This document shows positions 9,631 through 18,022 of a stretch of DNA of 64,000 bases, in pieces. Position numbers and translations under genes: made by a program. Source of the stretch: Acetobacter ascendens. Lineage in GTDB: Bacteria > Pseudomonadota > Alphaproteobacteria > Acetobacterales > Acetobacteraceae. The notes beneath the pieces are model-generated. The model was not told where the DNA came from. It saw only the letters and a list, made by a program, of their open reading frames with translations, and did no database searches. Positions within the stretch are counted from its first letter, which is position 1. Every line of letters starts with the position of its first letter. The DNA is taken from NCBI RefSeq assembly GCF_001766235.1, contig NZ_CP015164.1, positions 248,001 to 312,000 of the forward strand, in the 5' to 3' direction.

Positions 9631-10143
9631 GTGCTTGATACCGGCGCAAAGGGTGGTTTCGGGGACGTGGAGACGAAACAAGAATCGCAGCAGGACGCTC
9701 AGACGATCGATAAAATTGACGTCAACCGTATTATGCAGGCGATTCCGCACAGATATCCTTTTCTTCTGATCGACCGGATGGAAGATATCGTCCAGGGAGA
9801 AGAGGCAACAGGTATCAAGAATGTTTCGGTCAATGAACCATTCTTTCAAGGGCACTTTCCTGCACGCCCTGTTATGCCGGGTGTGTTGCTGGTTGAAGCT
9901 ATGGCGCAAACCGCCGCAACTTTGGTTGTGCTGACACTGGGCAAGGATTTTGAGGGCAAGCTGGTCTATTTCATGACTATTGAAGGTGCAAAGTTCCGCC
10001 GCCCGGTAGAGCCGGGGGATCAGGTGCGCATTCATGTTGCCAAGGAACGCCACCGCTCCAATGTGTGGAAATTTCGCGGTGAAGCCCGCGTAGAAGGCAC
10101 TGTGGTGGCGGAAGCCACATTCAGCGCCATGATTATGGGCTGA
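9631..10143 (+). CDS. fabZ: 3-hydroxyacyl-ACP dehydratase FabZ
   Basis: FabZ dehydrates 3-hydroxyacyl-ACP in fatty-acid elongation and so competes with LpxA/LpxD for hydroxyacyl-ACP. The hot-dog fold protein has the active-site FFQGHFPARPVMPGV (H75) and LLVEAMAQ (E89), and the N-terminal RIMQAIPHRYPFLLIDR motif. The start is uncertain: GTG 9631 gives 170 residues, whereas GTG 9667 (158 residues) removes an N-terminal stretch that is not usual for FabZ. It sits between lpxD and lpxA, the conserved arrangement. Confidence 0.94.
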   Translation: MLDTGAKGGFGDVETKQESQQDAQTIDKIDVNRIMQAIPHRYPFLLIDRMEDIVQGEEATGIKNVSVNEPFFQGHFPARPVMPGVLLVEAMAQTAATLVVLTLGKDFEGKLVYFMTIEGAKFRRPVEPGDQVRIHVAKERHRSNVWKFRGEARVEGTVVAEATFSAMIMG

Positions 10144-10180
10144 AAACCCGGCCTGTTCACATCATTCTGTTAAGGCAAGT

Positions 10181-10239
10181 CAGGTTTGCCCCTAAACTGC
10201 CCAGATTTTTTGCAAAAGGGTAAGGGTAGGGCAAATCTG
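10181..10239. promoter_or_regulatory. Long inverted repeat between fabZ and lpxA
   Basis: CAGGTTTGCCC at 10181-10191 pairs with GGGCAAATCTG at 10229-10239 with one G-U pair, and further GC pairing inside extends the stem. It lies in the 130 bp gap between fabZ and lpxA, upstream of the AAGGA ribosome binding site. There is no T-run after the stem. It could be an mRNA processing or attenuation structure, or a protein-binding site. Confidence 0.4.
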
Positions 10240-10273
10240 CCCGGCCAACGGTGAACGGAAATAAGGAACTGAA

Positions 10274-11134
10274 TTGGTGCACGCTGCAGAGGAAGCCAGA
10301 TCAACCGTTGTCCACCCAACGGCTCTTGTTGCTCTCGGTGCGCGGCTTGGGCAGGGGGTGGTTATCGGCCCTTGGTGTTCTGTCGGGCCAGATGTCACGA
10401 TTGAAGACGGGGTTGAGCTGATCTCTCATGTGGTGGTCGATGGCCACACGCGCTTGGGGGCGGGTTCACGCTATTTTCCGTTTTGCACCGTGGGCATGGC
10501 CCCGCAGGATCTAAAGTATAAAGGTGAGCCAACCCGGTGCGAGATCGGGGCAGACACAGTGGTGCGTGAACACGTTACCATCCATCGTGGCACGGCCACG
10601 GGTTCTGGCCTTACCAAGGTGGGCCAGAATGTGCTGATCATGGCCAACGCCCATGTGGCGCATGATTGCGTGCTGGGTGACCGCGTTATTATCGTGAATA
10701 ACGTGGTGATGGGCGGCCATGTTACCATTGAGGATGATGCCCGTATTATGGGCTCTGCTGCCATTCATCAATTTGTCCGCATCGGGCATGCGGCCCTTGT
10801 AGGCGGTGTGGCTGGGGTGGAGGCCGATGTTATCCCTTACGGCAGTGTGCTGGGCAACCGTGCGCGGCTGATTGGCCTGCATTGGATCTGGCTGCGCCGG
10901 AATGGCGTGCAGTCTGATGAAATCCATCGGATGCGTAAGGCATTTCTCACGCTGTACCCTAAAAATGGCTGTGCGGAAGATCCTTTCTCTGTGCGTCTGG
11001 AACGTGTGCGTGCAGAATTTGGTGATAACCCACGTGTGCGCGAAATTCTGGACTTTATAGATGCTCCGAGCCGGCGCGGCCTTGTGCGTCCCGCACGGCA
11101 AGATTTGGAGCGCGCAGAAACCGAGGGCGCGTGA
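10274..11134 (+). CDS. lpxA: UDP-N-acetylglucosamine acyltransferase
   Basis: LpxA catalyses the first step of lipid A synthesis, transferring a 3-hydroxyacyl chain from ACP to UDP-GlcNAc. The 286-residue product is a trimeric left-handed beta helix of hexapeptide repeats. NAHVAHDC contains H130, which matches the catalytic His125 of E. coli LpxA. A helical C-terminal domain follows (RKAFLTLYPKNG). The start is TTG 10274 or GTG 10277, both served by AAGGA at 10263-10267; GTG 10277 has the better spacing. Its stop overlaps the lpxI start by 4 bp. Confidence 0.95.
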   Translation: MVHAAEEARSTVVHPTALVALGARLGQGVVIGPWCSVGPDVTIEDGVELISHVVVDGHTRLGAGSRYFPFCTVGMAPQDLKYKGEPTRCEIGADTVVREHVTIHRGTATGSGLTKVGQNVLIMANAHVAHDCVLGDRVIIVNNVVMGGHVTIEDDARIMGSAAIHQFVRIGHAALVGGVAGVEADVIPYGSVLGNRARLIGLHWIWLRRNGVQSDEIHRMRKAFLTLYPKNGCAEDPFSVRLERVRAEFGDNPRVREILDFIDAPSRRGLVRPARQDLERAETEGA

Positions 11135-11988
11135 GCACACCCTCTGCTGTTGGTATTCTTGCAGGCGGAGGCCCTCTGCCGGGCAAAGTAGCAGAAGCGG
11201 CCACAGCCGCCGGGCGGCCTGTTTTTATTCTCGGGTTTGAAGGTTTTGCCGAACCCGATGTGATAGGCCCTTGGCCGCACGAATTTGTCCGGCTGGGTGC
11301 AGCCGGGCGTATGCTCTCCCTTTTACGGCAACATAATTGTTCGGATCTGGTTCTTATCGGGCCAATCCGTCGGCCTTCCTTGCGTAATCTGCGGCCAGAT
11401 GCCGAAGGTGCGCGTATTCTGGCGCGCTTGGGCCGCGCCCTGTTTGCTGGGGATGATGGCCTGTTGGGTGCCCTTGTGCGTATTCTGGGTGAGGAAGGCT
11501 TTCACATTCGTGGGGCGCATGAATTTCTCACGCAGGATGTGGCACAACCCGGCGTGTTGGGGTGTGTGCAACCAGATGCGCAGGCACAAGCAGATATTCA
11601 GCGCGGCATAACTGTGGTGCAGGCACTGGGCCGGTTGGACATAGGGCAGGGCTGCGTGGTGCAGAATGGCGTGGTGCTCACGGTGGAAGCCATGGAAGGC
11701 ACAGACCGTATGCTGGCCCGCGCAGGAGAATGCAGGCAGCCGGGTGAAGGTGGCGTTCTGGTAAAAATGCTTAAGCCGGGGCAGGAAAAACGGGCTGATA
11801 TGCCTACAATAGGGCCGGTAACGGTGCAGAATGCCCATGCGGCAGGCTTGCGCGGTATTGCGTTTGAGGCCGCCCACACACTGCTGACAGACAGGCAGCG
11901 CTGTATAGAGGAAGCGGACAGGCTTGGCCTGTTTCTTCTGGCCTTTCACCCTGTTGAAGGTGCAGGAATAAGCACACAGTCTGCCTGA
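11131..11988 (+). CDS. lpxI: UDP-2,3-diacylglucosamine pyrophosphatase, LpxI type
   Basis: LpxI (formerly DUF1009) cleaves UDP-2,3-diacylglucosamine to lipid X and UMP. It is the alphaproteobacterial replacement for LpxH. The 285-residue protein starts with VGILAGGGPLPGKVAEAA and has the family's DLVLIGPIRRPSLRNL and late GTDRMLARAG...GVLVKMLKPGQEKRADMPTIGP regions. GTG 11131 overlaps the lpxA stop (GTGA). LpxB, often the next gene, is not here. The product works in the cytosol at the inner membrane face. Confidence 0.93.
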   Translation: MSTPSAVGILAGGGPLPGKVAEAATAAGRPVFILGFEGFAEPDVIGPWPHEFVRLGAAGRMLSLLRQHNCSDLVLIGPIRRPSLRNLRPDAEGARILARLGRALFAGDDGLLGALVRILGEEGFHIRGAHEFLTQDVAQPGVLGCVQPDAQAQADIQRGITVVQALGRLDIGQGCVVQNGVVLTVEAMEGTDRMLARAGECRQPGEGGVLVKMLKPGQEKRADMPTIGPVTVQNAHAAGLRGIAFEAAHTLLTDRQRCIEEADRLGLFLLAFHPVEGAGISTQSA

Positions 11989-12012
11989 TACTTCAAAATA
12001 AGGAGCAAACAG

Positions 12013-12405
12013 ATGGCAAGTTTTCTGCACACCATGGTGCGGGTTCGCAATCTGGAGAAAAGTCTGGCGTTTTATAAGCTGCTGGGCATGCATGAACTCC
12101 GTCGGCGCGAGGTGCCAGAAGGGCGTTATACGCTGGTGTTTATTGGCTATGCAGATAATGCCGCCGGACAGGCTGAAATTGAGCTGACCTATAACTGGGG
12201 CGAAGATGATGGCTATGAACTGGGCACCGGGTTTGGCCATTTTGCCGTAGGCGTGCCTAATGTGGCGGAAATGGTTGCGCGCGTGCGGGCCGGTGGTGGC
12301 AAGGTAACGCGAGAAGCTGGGCCAGTAAAATTTGGCACCACCGTGATTGCCTTTGTTGAAGACCCCGATGGCTACAAGGTGGAGCTGATCGAACGCGCTG
12401 AATAA
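12013..12405 (+). CDS. gloA: Lactoylglutathione lyase (glyoxalase I)
   Basis: GloA isomerises the methylglyoxal-glutathione hemithioacetal to S-lactoylglutathione, detoxifying methylglyoxal. The 130-residue protein aligns well with E. coli GloA. Four metal ligands can be placed at H6, E57, H76 and E124, close to the E. coli positions 5, 56, 74 and 122. AAGGAG at 11999-12004 gives a strong ribosome binding site for ATG 12013. It follows lpxI by 24 bp and may be read from the same transcript, but it has no obvious link to lipid A. Confidence 0.95.
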   Translation: MASFLHTMVRVRNLEKSLAFYKLLGMHELRRREVPEGRYTLVFIGYADNAAGQAEIELTYNWGEDDGYELGTGFGHFAVGVPNVAEMVARVRAGGGKVTREAGPVKFGTTVIAFVEDPDGYKVELIERAE

Positions 12406-12412
12406 AAGCTGC

Positions 12413-12796
12413 TCAGCTTTGTGGGCGCTGCTTTAGCCGTGCAGTCAGGCGGTCTAGCGAATCATTGATGGTTTTTGCGGCTTTCTGCACGGCTGGGTCG
12501 GAGGATGTATCAAGCTGTTCTGCCGCCAGCATGGCGGGGGAAACAATACCCCGAATATCATGCCGCAATTTGGAATCCGCTGTAGGGGCAGATGCTTGAG
12601 GTGCAGCTACCGGACTAGGCACCGCTGCATGAGGCTGAAGCTTTATGCCTAACCATGCGCCCAAAGCGGCGGCGCAAATAATAGGCCCTAACGCTGCGGG
12701 AAAAGGCAGCCCCAGCACTCCGGCCAGCACAGCGCCCGCTACAGGTAAGCAAAAAATAACGGCTGCGGCACGGATAGGAAAGGGCATGTTGTTCAT
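12413..12796 (-). CDS. Small membrane protein with a histidine-kinase-like helix
   Basis: The function is not known. ATG 12796 was chosen because GGAGA lies 5 bases upstream; earlier in-frame starts add a non-conserved tail. The 127-residue product has two hydrophobic segments in its first about 55 residues (AAAVIFCLPVAGAVLAGVLG and PAALGPIICAAALGAWLGIK). An Ala/Pro/Ser linker follows, then a helical tail with LRHDIRGIVSPAMLAAEQL. That last segment resembles the H-box of the HisKA dimerisation domain, including an HD pair, but no ATPase domain follows. The similarity is my reading by eye. It lies convergently 7 bp after gloA. Confidence 0.6.
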   Translation of the reverse strand: MNNMPFPIRAAAVIFCLPVAGAVLAGVLGLPFPAALGPIICAAALGAWLGIKLQPHAAVPSPVAAPQASAPTADSKLRHDIRGIVSPAMLAAEQLDTSSDPAVQKAAKTINDSLDRLTARLKQRPQS

Positions 12797-12858
12797 GTTT
12801 TTCTCCATCTTGCGGGGGATTCTGCCGCAAGGCTGCATTCACGACTCTACGGTATAGA

Positions 12859-12887
12859 TTGACGGTTCCTTATCTGAACTCTATAAG
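12859..12887 (+). promoter_or_regulatory. Sigma-70-type promoter upstream of rpmH
   Basis: TTGACG at 12859-12864 and TATAAG at 12882-12887 are separated by exactly 17 bases and lie 72 bp before the rpmH start. This matches the housekeeping consensus well and fits strong expression of the ribosomal protein gene. Recognition is by eye only. Confidence 0.6.
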
Positions 12888-12959
12888 CCGCAGCTTCAAG
12901 AGGCGTGGTCTTTCACAGGCCACCGGATAACCGTATTCAAATAGTAAGGGAGTGCCGCC

Positions 12960-13094
12960 ATGAAGCGCACTTATCAACCGTCCCGGCTGGTTCGCAAGCG
13001 TCGTCACGGGTTCCGCGCGCGTATGGCAACCGTTGGTGGCCGCAAGATCATCGGCAACCGTCGTTCCAAGGGCCGTAAGCGCCTTTCCGCGTAA
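12960..13094 (+). CDS. rpmH: Large ribosomal subunit protein bL34
   Basis: This 44-residue basic protein of the 50S subunit begins [20 protein letters not shown] and ends GRKRLSA, the nearly invariant L34 sequence. ATG 12960 follows AAGGGAG. It is directly upstream of rnpA, the order found in almost all bacteria. Confidence 0.98.
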   Translation: MKRTYQPSRLVRKRRHGFRARMATVGGRKIIGNRRSKGRKRLSA

Positions 13095-13117
13095 GAACTG
13101 TCCGGCAGTCCGGCTTG

Positions 13118-13498
13118 ATGGACGGGCCTGCAGCGCAGGAGCAGCCAGCGGCGGAGTCTGCACGATCTCTGCGGCTTAAAAAGAGGAAGCAATTCCTCTT
13201 TCTGGCTTCTCGCGGGCGTAAAGCGCCTGTGCCGGGGCTTGTTTTGCAGCTTTTCCGGCGTCCGGATACGGATGTCGCGCGTGTAGGCTTTACGGTTACC
13301 AAAAAGGTCGGCAACTCCGTGGTGCGTAACCGCGTGCGCCGCAGGTTGCGCGAAGTTGTGCGTATTGTAGAAGCCGATATGCCGCTAAACGGTCTGGACC
13401 TTGTTCTTATAGGCCGTGGTGCCACCATAAATCGCCCATTTGCGGCGCTGGTGGCTGATTTCCGTAAAGCATTAGCGTTGTGCCAGCGGGATTCCTGA
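13118..13498 (+). CDS. rnpA: Ribonuclease P protein component
   Basis: RnpA is the protein cofactor of the RNase P ribozyme that matures tRNA 5' ends. The 126-residue product is basic and contains the RNR signature in VGNSVVRNRVRRRLRE, preceded by RVGFTVTKKVG. ATG 13118 is preceded directly by an in-frame TTG at 13115; either could be used, but ATG is preferred. It follows rpmH after 23 bp and is part of the rpmH-rnpA-yidC-engB block. The yidD gene often found between rnpA and yidC is not present. Confidence 0.95.
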   Translation: MDGPAAQEQPAAESARSLRLKKRKQFLFLASRGRKAPVPGLVLQLFRRPDTDVARVGFTVTKKVGNSVVRNRVRRRLREVVRIVEADMPLNGLDLVLIGRGATINRPFAALVADFRKALALCQRDS

Positions 13499-13620
13499 TA
13501 TCCTGCCTTGCATTCGTGCTCGTCCTGCGCTGGAACCTGTATGCCGTTTAAGACTCCGGGTTTTTTACGGGTGTTAAGTTTTCCAATTTGTATGTGCAGG
13601 GGGCCGCAAGGCCGGAGCTT

Positions 13621-15372
13621 ATGGATCCAAAACGTCTAATACTGGCAACAGCGCTGTCAGCTCTGGTACTTATCGGGTATGACTATCTTTTCCCGCAGCA
13701 TCAGCCCGTGCCACCGCCGCAGCAGGGTGTGCATGCTGTAGCGCCCCCGGTACCTGCTTCTTCTGGTGCGGTCGCTCCGGCTGAAAATACGCAGGCAGAA
13801 GCCGCGGCCCCGGTAAAGGATGGCCCGGAAACCCGTGTGGCCATTAACGCCCCCGCCGTACAGGGCACGCTCAACCTGCGTGGCGCACGGTTGGATGATC
13901 TGGTGCTTAAGCATTATCGGGAAACCATAAAGCCAGATAGCCCGGATGTGCGTGTTCTTAATTCCGCTTCCACTCATGCAGATTATGTAGATTTCGGTTG
14001 GCGTGCGCCGTCCGATGTTTCTGTGCGTCTACCTGATGCCAACACATTGTGGAAAGCCTCTGGCACCCAGATGGATGCCGAACATCCGCTAACCCTTTCT
14101 TGGGATAACGGGCAGGGCCTGACCTTTGATATCCGCTTGTCGGTAGATCAGAACTACATGTTCACCATCAGCCAGCAGGTGCATAACAGCACCGGGCAGG
14201 CTGTGGCGCTGTATCCTTTCTACCGCGTGAACCGTGGCTACACGCCGGAAGAAACCGGTGGCATGTTGGTACATGAAGGCCCGATCTCGGTTATTGATGG
14301 CCGCCTGAACGAAGGTTCCTACAAAACGGTACGCACCGGTGGCGTGCCGCCAGACAACATTGCATGGAGCCATCAGGGCACCGGCGGTTGGGCTGGTATT
14401 ACAGACAAATACTGGCTTATGGCCGTGCTGCCAGACCAGAACGCCAACGTGATTGGCACCTATGGTTTTCAGGCAGCTCAAGGCGCGTATCAAGTTGGCT
14501 TTACAGCTACGGCACCTGTGCAGGTGGCTGCGGGGCAAACCGCTTCTACCGAGGCCCACGTGTTTGCGGGCGCCAAGGAAGTACGCCTGCTTGAGCAGTA
14601 TGAAAAAGATCTGCACGCACCTATGTTCTGGAAAGCCGTGGATTTTGGCTGGCTTTCCTTCCTGACCCGTCCTGTGTTGTTTGTGCTGGATTGGCTGAAC
14701 GAACATTTGGGCAGCTTTGGTCTGGCCTTGCTGACGTTCACCGTGATTGTGAAAGTGGCCTTCCTGCCGCTCACCATCAAGCAGATGCGTATGACATGGA
14801 AAACAGCGCGCCTGAAGCCGCAAGTAGACCTCATCCGCTCCCGCCTGAAGGATGACCCGATGGCCATGCAGCAGCAGATTATGGCGCTGTATCGGCAGGA
14901 AAACGTCAATCTGTTCGGGGGCTTTCTGCCGCTGCTTATTCAGGCCCCTGTGTTCTGGTGCTTGTATAAAGATCTGTATGTCACCATCGAAATGCGGCAC
15001 GCACCGTTTGTGGGCTGGGTGAAAGATCTTTCTGCGCCAGACCCCACCAACCTGTTCAATCTGTTTGGCCTTGTGCCGTTTGATCCTACCCACATCACGC
15101 CTTTCTTGGCGCTGGGTGCTTGGCCGATCATGTATGGGGCCACACTGTTCCTGATGCAGAAGGTGAGTTCCAGCTCTGCCAACATGGACCCAGCACAGCA
15201 GAAAATGATGATGTTCATTCCGCTGCTGTTCACGTTCTTTATGGCGCGGCAGCCGGTCGGGCTGGTGATTTACTACTGCTGGAGCAACATCCTTACGGCT
15301 GTGCAGCAGGTTGTCATCATCTCCCGTTTGAAAGCGGCAGATGCCAAACCCCAACTGGTTAAGCCCAAATGA
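13621..15372 (+). CDS. yidC: Membrane protein insertase YidC
   Basis: YidC inserts and folds inner-membrane proteins, alone or with SecYEG. The 583-residue product starts MDPKRLILATALSALVLIGYDYLF, the first membrane segment. A Pro/Ala-rich stretch and a large periplasmic beta domain follow (about residues 70-340). The conserved 60KD_IMP core with five more helices comes last (from about 360), including KMMMFIPLLFTFFM and PVGLVIYYCWSN. ATG 13621 follows GGAG at 13613-13616; an upstream in-frame start at 13588 is less likely. Its stop overlaps engB by 4 bp. Confidence 0.96.
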   Translation: MDPKRLILATALSALVLIGYDYLFPQHQPVPPPQQGVHAVAPPVPASSGAVAPAENTQAEAAAPVKDGPETRVAINAPAVQGTLNLRGARLDDLVLKHYRETIKPDSPDVRVLNSASTHADYVDFGWRAPSDVSVRLPDANTLWKASGTQMDAEHPLTLSWDNGQGLTFDIRLSVDQNYMFTISQQVHNSTGQAVALYPFYRVNRGYTPEETGGMLVHEGPISVIDGRLNEGSYKTVRTGGVPPDNIAWSHQGTGGWAGITDKYWLMAVLPDQNANVIGTYGFQAAQGAYQVGFTATAPVQVAAGQTASTEAHVFAGAKEVRLLEQYEKDLHAPMFWKAVDFGWLSFLTRPVLFVLDWLNEHLGSFGLALLTFTVIVKVAFLPLTIKQMRMTWKTARLKPQVDLIRSRLKDDPMAMQQQIMALYRQENVNLFGGFLPLLIQAPVFWCLYKDLYVTIEMRHAPFVGWVKDLSAPDPTNLFNLFGLVPFDPTHITPFLALGAWPIMYGATLFLMQKVSSSSANMDPAQQKMMMFIPLLFTFFMARQPVGLVIYYCWSNILTAVQQVVIISRLKAADAKPQLVKPK

Positions 15373-16052
15373 CAGATGATGCCGCATCCTCTTTCCGAGA
15401 ATTAAAGGATGAAGCCCGTATTGCCGCCGCCCTGGAAGAAGGGCGGCGGCTTTTTGCGGGTTCATGCGAATTTGTGTTTGGCGCGCAAAAGCTGGGGCAA
15501 CTGCCGCCGCAAACTCTGCCGGAAATTGCTTTTGCCGGGCGCTCCAATGTGGGTAAGTCCAGCTTGGTGAACGCGCTTACAGGCCGCAAAACGCTAGCGC
15601 GCGCTTCTTCCGAACCGGGGCGCACCAAGCAGCTCAACTTCTTCAATCTGGCAGACCGGCTGATGCTGGTGGATATGCCGGGTTATGGCTACGCAAAGGC
15701 TGCCAAATCCGTAAAGGAAGACTGGCAGGATATGATGTTTGATTACCTGCGTGGTCGGCCCAGTTTGCAGCGTGTTGTGCTGCTGCTTGATGCGCGGGTG
15801 GAAATGAAAGCGCATGATCTGGAAGTAATGGACCTGCTGGATAAAGCAGCCGTCAGCTTTCAGGTGGTGCTCACCAAGTGCGATAGCGTTAAACCCGGCC
15901 CGCTGGCACGCAAGCAGGCAGAAGTTGAAGTGGAAATTCGCCGCCACCCTGCGGCTTTTCCCTACCTGTCTTTAACAAGCAGCCAGACAGGTGAAGGTAT
16001 TGAGGGCTTGCGGGCGGAACTGGCAGAATTTGCCCTGCCCAAGGCGCCATGA
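15369..16052 (+). CDS. engB: Ribosome biogenesis GTPase YihA/YsxC (EngB)
   Basis: EngB is an essential GTPase that takes part in late assembly of the 50S subunit. The 227-residue protein has the P-loop GRSNVGKS at 57-64, a G2 region near [13 protein letters not shown]3 DMPG at 102-105, and the G4 motif in VVLTKCDSV. The start overlaps the yidC stop (ATGA), so the two are translationally coupled; this pairing is common in alphaproteobacteria. Nothing unusual was seen. Confidence 0.95.
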   Translation: MTDDAASSFRELKDEARIAAALEEGRRLFAGSCEFVFGAQKLGQLPPQTLPEIAFAGRSNVGKSSLVNALTGRKTLARASSEPGRTKQLNFFNLADRLMLVDMPGYGYAKAAKSVKEDWQDMMFDYLRGRPSLQRVVLLLDARVEMKAHDLEVMDLLDKAAVSFQVVLTKCDSVKPGPLARKQAEVEVEIRRHPAAFPYLSLTSSQTGEGIEGLRAELAEFALPKAP

Positions 16053-16083
16053 TCTGATTGATGATAAGCAGGAAGTGCAGAGC

Positions 16084-17001
16084 ATGACAGAACCACGGGT
16101 TCCTTCTTCCCATTCCCATCATGATGCGGCGCAGGAAGCCGCCATTCTGGCCGGAGCCCTGCCGTATCTGCGCCGCTATGCGGGGGATACCATTGTGGTC
16201 AAGTATGGTGGCCACGCTATGGGTAATGCAGATCTGGCCAAAACCTTTGGGCGGGATATTGCGCTGCTTAAGCTGGTGGGTATCAACCCGGTTGTGGTGC
16301 ATGGCGGTGGCCCGCAGATTAACCAGATGCTCAAGCGGCTGGAAATTCCTTCTACCTTTGTGGATGGCCTGCGCGTAACAGACGCCAATATGGTGGATGT
16401 TATCGAGATGGTTCTGGCTGGTTCCGTGAACAAGGAAGTGGCGGAACTTATCAGCCGTGAAGGCGCGCTGGCCGTTGGTATTTCTGGCAAGGACGGTAAA
16501 ATGATTACCGCCCGCAAATTGCAGCGTAAAGTGCGGGATACGGAAAGCCAGATTGAACGCGTGCTGGATCTGGGCTTTGTGGGTGAACCCATAAAGGTGG
16601 ACCCGCGCGTGATTTATGCGCTTTCTGGTTCTGGCCTTATTCCGGTTATTGCGCCGGTGGGTTTTGGGGAAGATGGCGCCACCTACAACATCAATGCCGA
16701 TACGGCTGCCGGTGCTGTAGCTGGTGCGGTGCATGCCACCCGCCTGCTGATGTTAACAGACGTGCCCGGCGTGCTGGATGCCGATGGCAAGCTGATACCA
16801 GAACTTACAGCCGCGCAGGCCATGCAGGCTATTGAGGATGGTGTGATTACCGGCGGTATGATCCCCAAGGTGGAAACCTGCATTCAGGCCGTGCAGGCCG
16901 GTGCACGTGCCGCCGTGATTATTGATGGCCGTATGCCCCATGCCTGCCTGCTGGAACTGTTTACGGCATCTGGCTCCGGCACCATGATCCGGGCGGAATA
17001 A
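16084..17001 (+). CDS. argB: Acetylglutamate kinase
   Basis: ArgB phosphorylates N-acetyl-L-glutamate, the second step of arginine synthesis, and is often feedback-inhibited by arginine. The start ATG 16084 is preceded by AGGAAG and gives 305 residues; a longer reading from 15991 would overlap engB and is not supported. The substrate and ATP sites of the amino-acid-kinase fold are visible in [23 protein letters not shown], and the late [12 protein letters not shown] motif. The His-rich N-terminal VPSSHSHHD stretch is not conserved in the family. Confidence 0.96.
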   Translation: MTEPRVPSSHSHHDAAQEAAILAGALPYLRRYAGDTIVVKYGGHAMGNADLAKTFGRDIALLKLVGINPVVVHGGGPQINQMLKRLEIPSTFVDGLRVTDANMVDVIEMVLAGSVNKEVAELISREGALAVGISGKDGKMITARKLQRKVRDTESQIERVLDLGFVGEPIKVDPRVIYALSGSGLIPVIAPVGFGEDGATYNINADTAAGAVAGAVHATRLLMLTDVPGVLDADGKLIPELTAAQAMQAIEDGVITGGMIPKVETCIQAVQAGARAAVIIDGRMPHACLLELFTASGSGTMIRAE

Positions 17002-17136
17002 CGCCGCGGTTGCTAGCCATTTTCCGGGGTGCCATGCGTTGACACGCCGCGTGTGTGTCCGCATGGTCGCTCTGTATTTTTTTGCCGGGGCTGTGGTGCA
17101 GGCCCGGTGTTTGTCCATCCTGTCTGACGGTGTGTT

Positions 17137-17985
17137 ATGACCAACGAAACTTTGCGCGCGCATATTGAAGCCCTGTGGGAAAAGCGGGATCAGATTTCCT
17201 CCGCTACAACGGGAGAAGACCGCAAAACCATTGAAACGGCTCTGGAAGCTCTGGATTCTGGCGCGCTGCGTGTGGCCGAACCCAAGGAAGATGGCTGGCA
17301 GGTGAACGAATGGCTGAAAAAAGCTGTTCTGCTTTCCTTCCGCCTGAACGATAGCGTGGCCATTCCCGGTGGCGCAGCCGGTGCCCCGGCATATGATAAA
17401 GTGCCGCTTAAGTTTGCTGGCTGGGATCAGGCCCGTTTTGATAAGGCAGGCTTCCGCGTGGTGCCGGGCGCTGTTGTGCGTCGCTCCGCCTTTATTGCTC
17501 CCGGCGCTGTGCTGATGCCCAGCTTCGTAAACGTGGGTGCACGCGTAGATAGCGGCACTATGGTGGACACATGGGCCACTGTTGGTAGCTGTGCCCAGAT
17601 TGGCAAAAACTGCCATATCAGTGGTGGTGCAGGTATTGGCGGCGTTCTGGAACCGCTGCAGGCTGCTCCGGTGATTATTGAAGACAACTGCTTTATTGGC
17701 GCACGTTCCGAAGTGGCAGAGGGCGTGATTGTGGAACGCGGCTCCGTGCTTTCCATGGGTGTGTTCCTTGGTGCTTCCACCAAGATTGTGGATCGTGCAA
17801 CGGGTGAAATCTACATGGGCCGCGTGCCGGCTTATTCCGTTGTTGTGCCGGGCACCATGCCATCTTCCAAGCCGGTTGGGCCAGATGGTCGCCCCAATCC
17901 TGCTCTGGCTTGCGCTGTTATTGTGAAGCGGGTGGACGAACGCACACGTTCCAAAACCTCCATTAACGATCTGCTGCGTGACTGA
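17137..17985 (+). CDS. dapD: Tetrahydrodipicolinate N-succinyltransferase
   Basis: DapD transfers succinyl from succinyl-CoA to tetrahydrodipicolinate in the lysine/meso-diaminopimelate pathway, needed for both protein and peptidoglycan. The 282-residue protein has an N-terminal helical domain, then hexapeptide repeats ([40 protein letters not shown]), which form the trimeric beta helix. A 135 bp gap separates it from argB and contains TTGACA at 17040-17045, a possible -35 element without a clear -10. The dapE gene follows after 37 bp. Confidence 0.96.
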   Translation: MTNETLRAHIEALWEKRDQISSATTGEDRKTIETALEALDSGALRVAEPKEDGWQVNEWLKKAVLLSFRLNDSVAIPGGAAGAPAYDKVPLKFAGWDQARFDKAGFRVVPGAVVRRSAFIAPGAVLMPSFVNVGARVDSGTMVDTWATVGSCAQIGKNCHISGGAGIGGVLEPLQAAPVIIEDNCFIGARSEVAEGVIVERGSVLSMGVFLGASTKIVDRATGEIYMGRVPAYSVVVPGTMPSSKPVGPDGRPNPALACAVIVKRVDERTRSKTSINDLLRD

Positions 17986-18022
17986 TCAGGCAGACTAAAA
18001 AGCGAAAAAGAGGCAGAAAAGC

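Noticed and set aside
17040-17080. Promoter for dapD
   Set aside because: TTGACA is present, but no acceptable -10 lies at 16-18 bp, so it is only mentioned under dapD.
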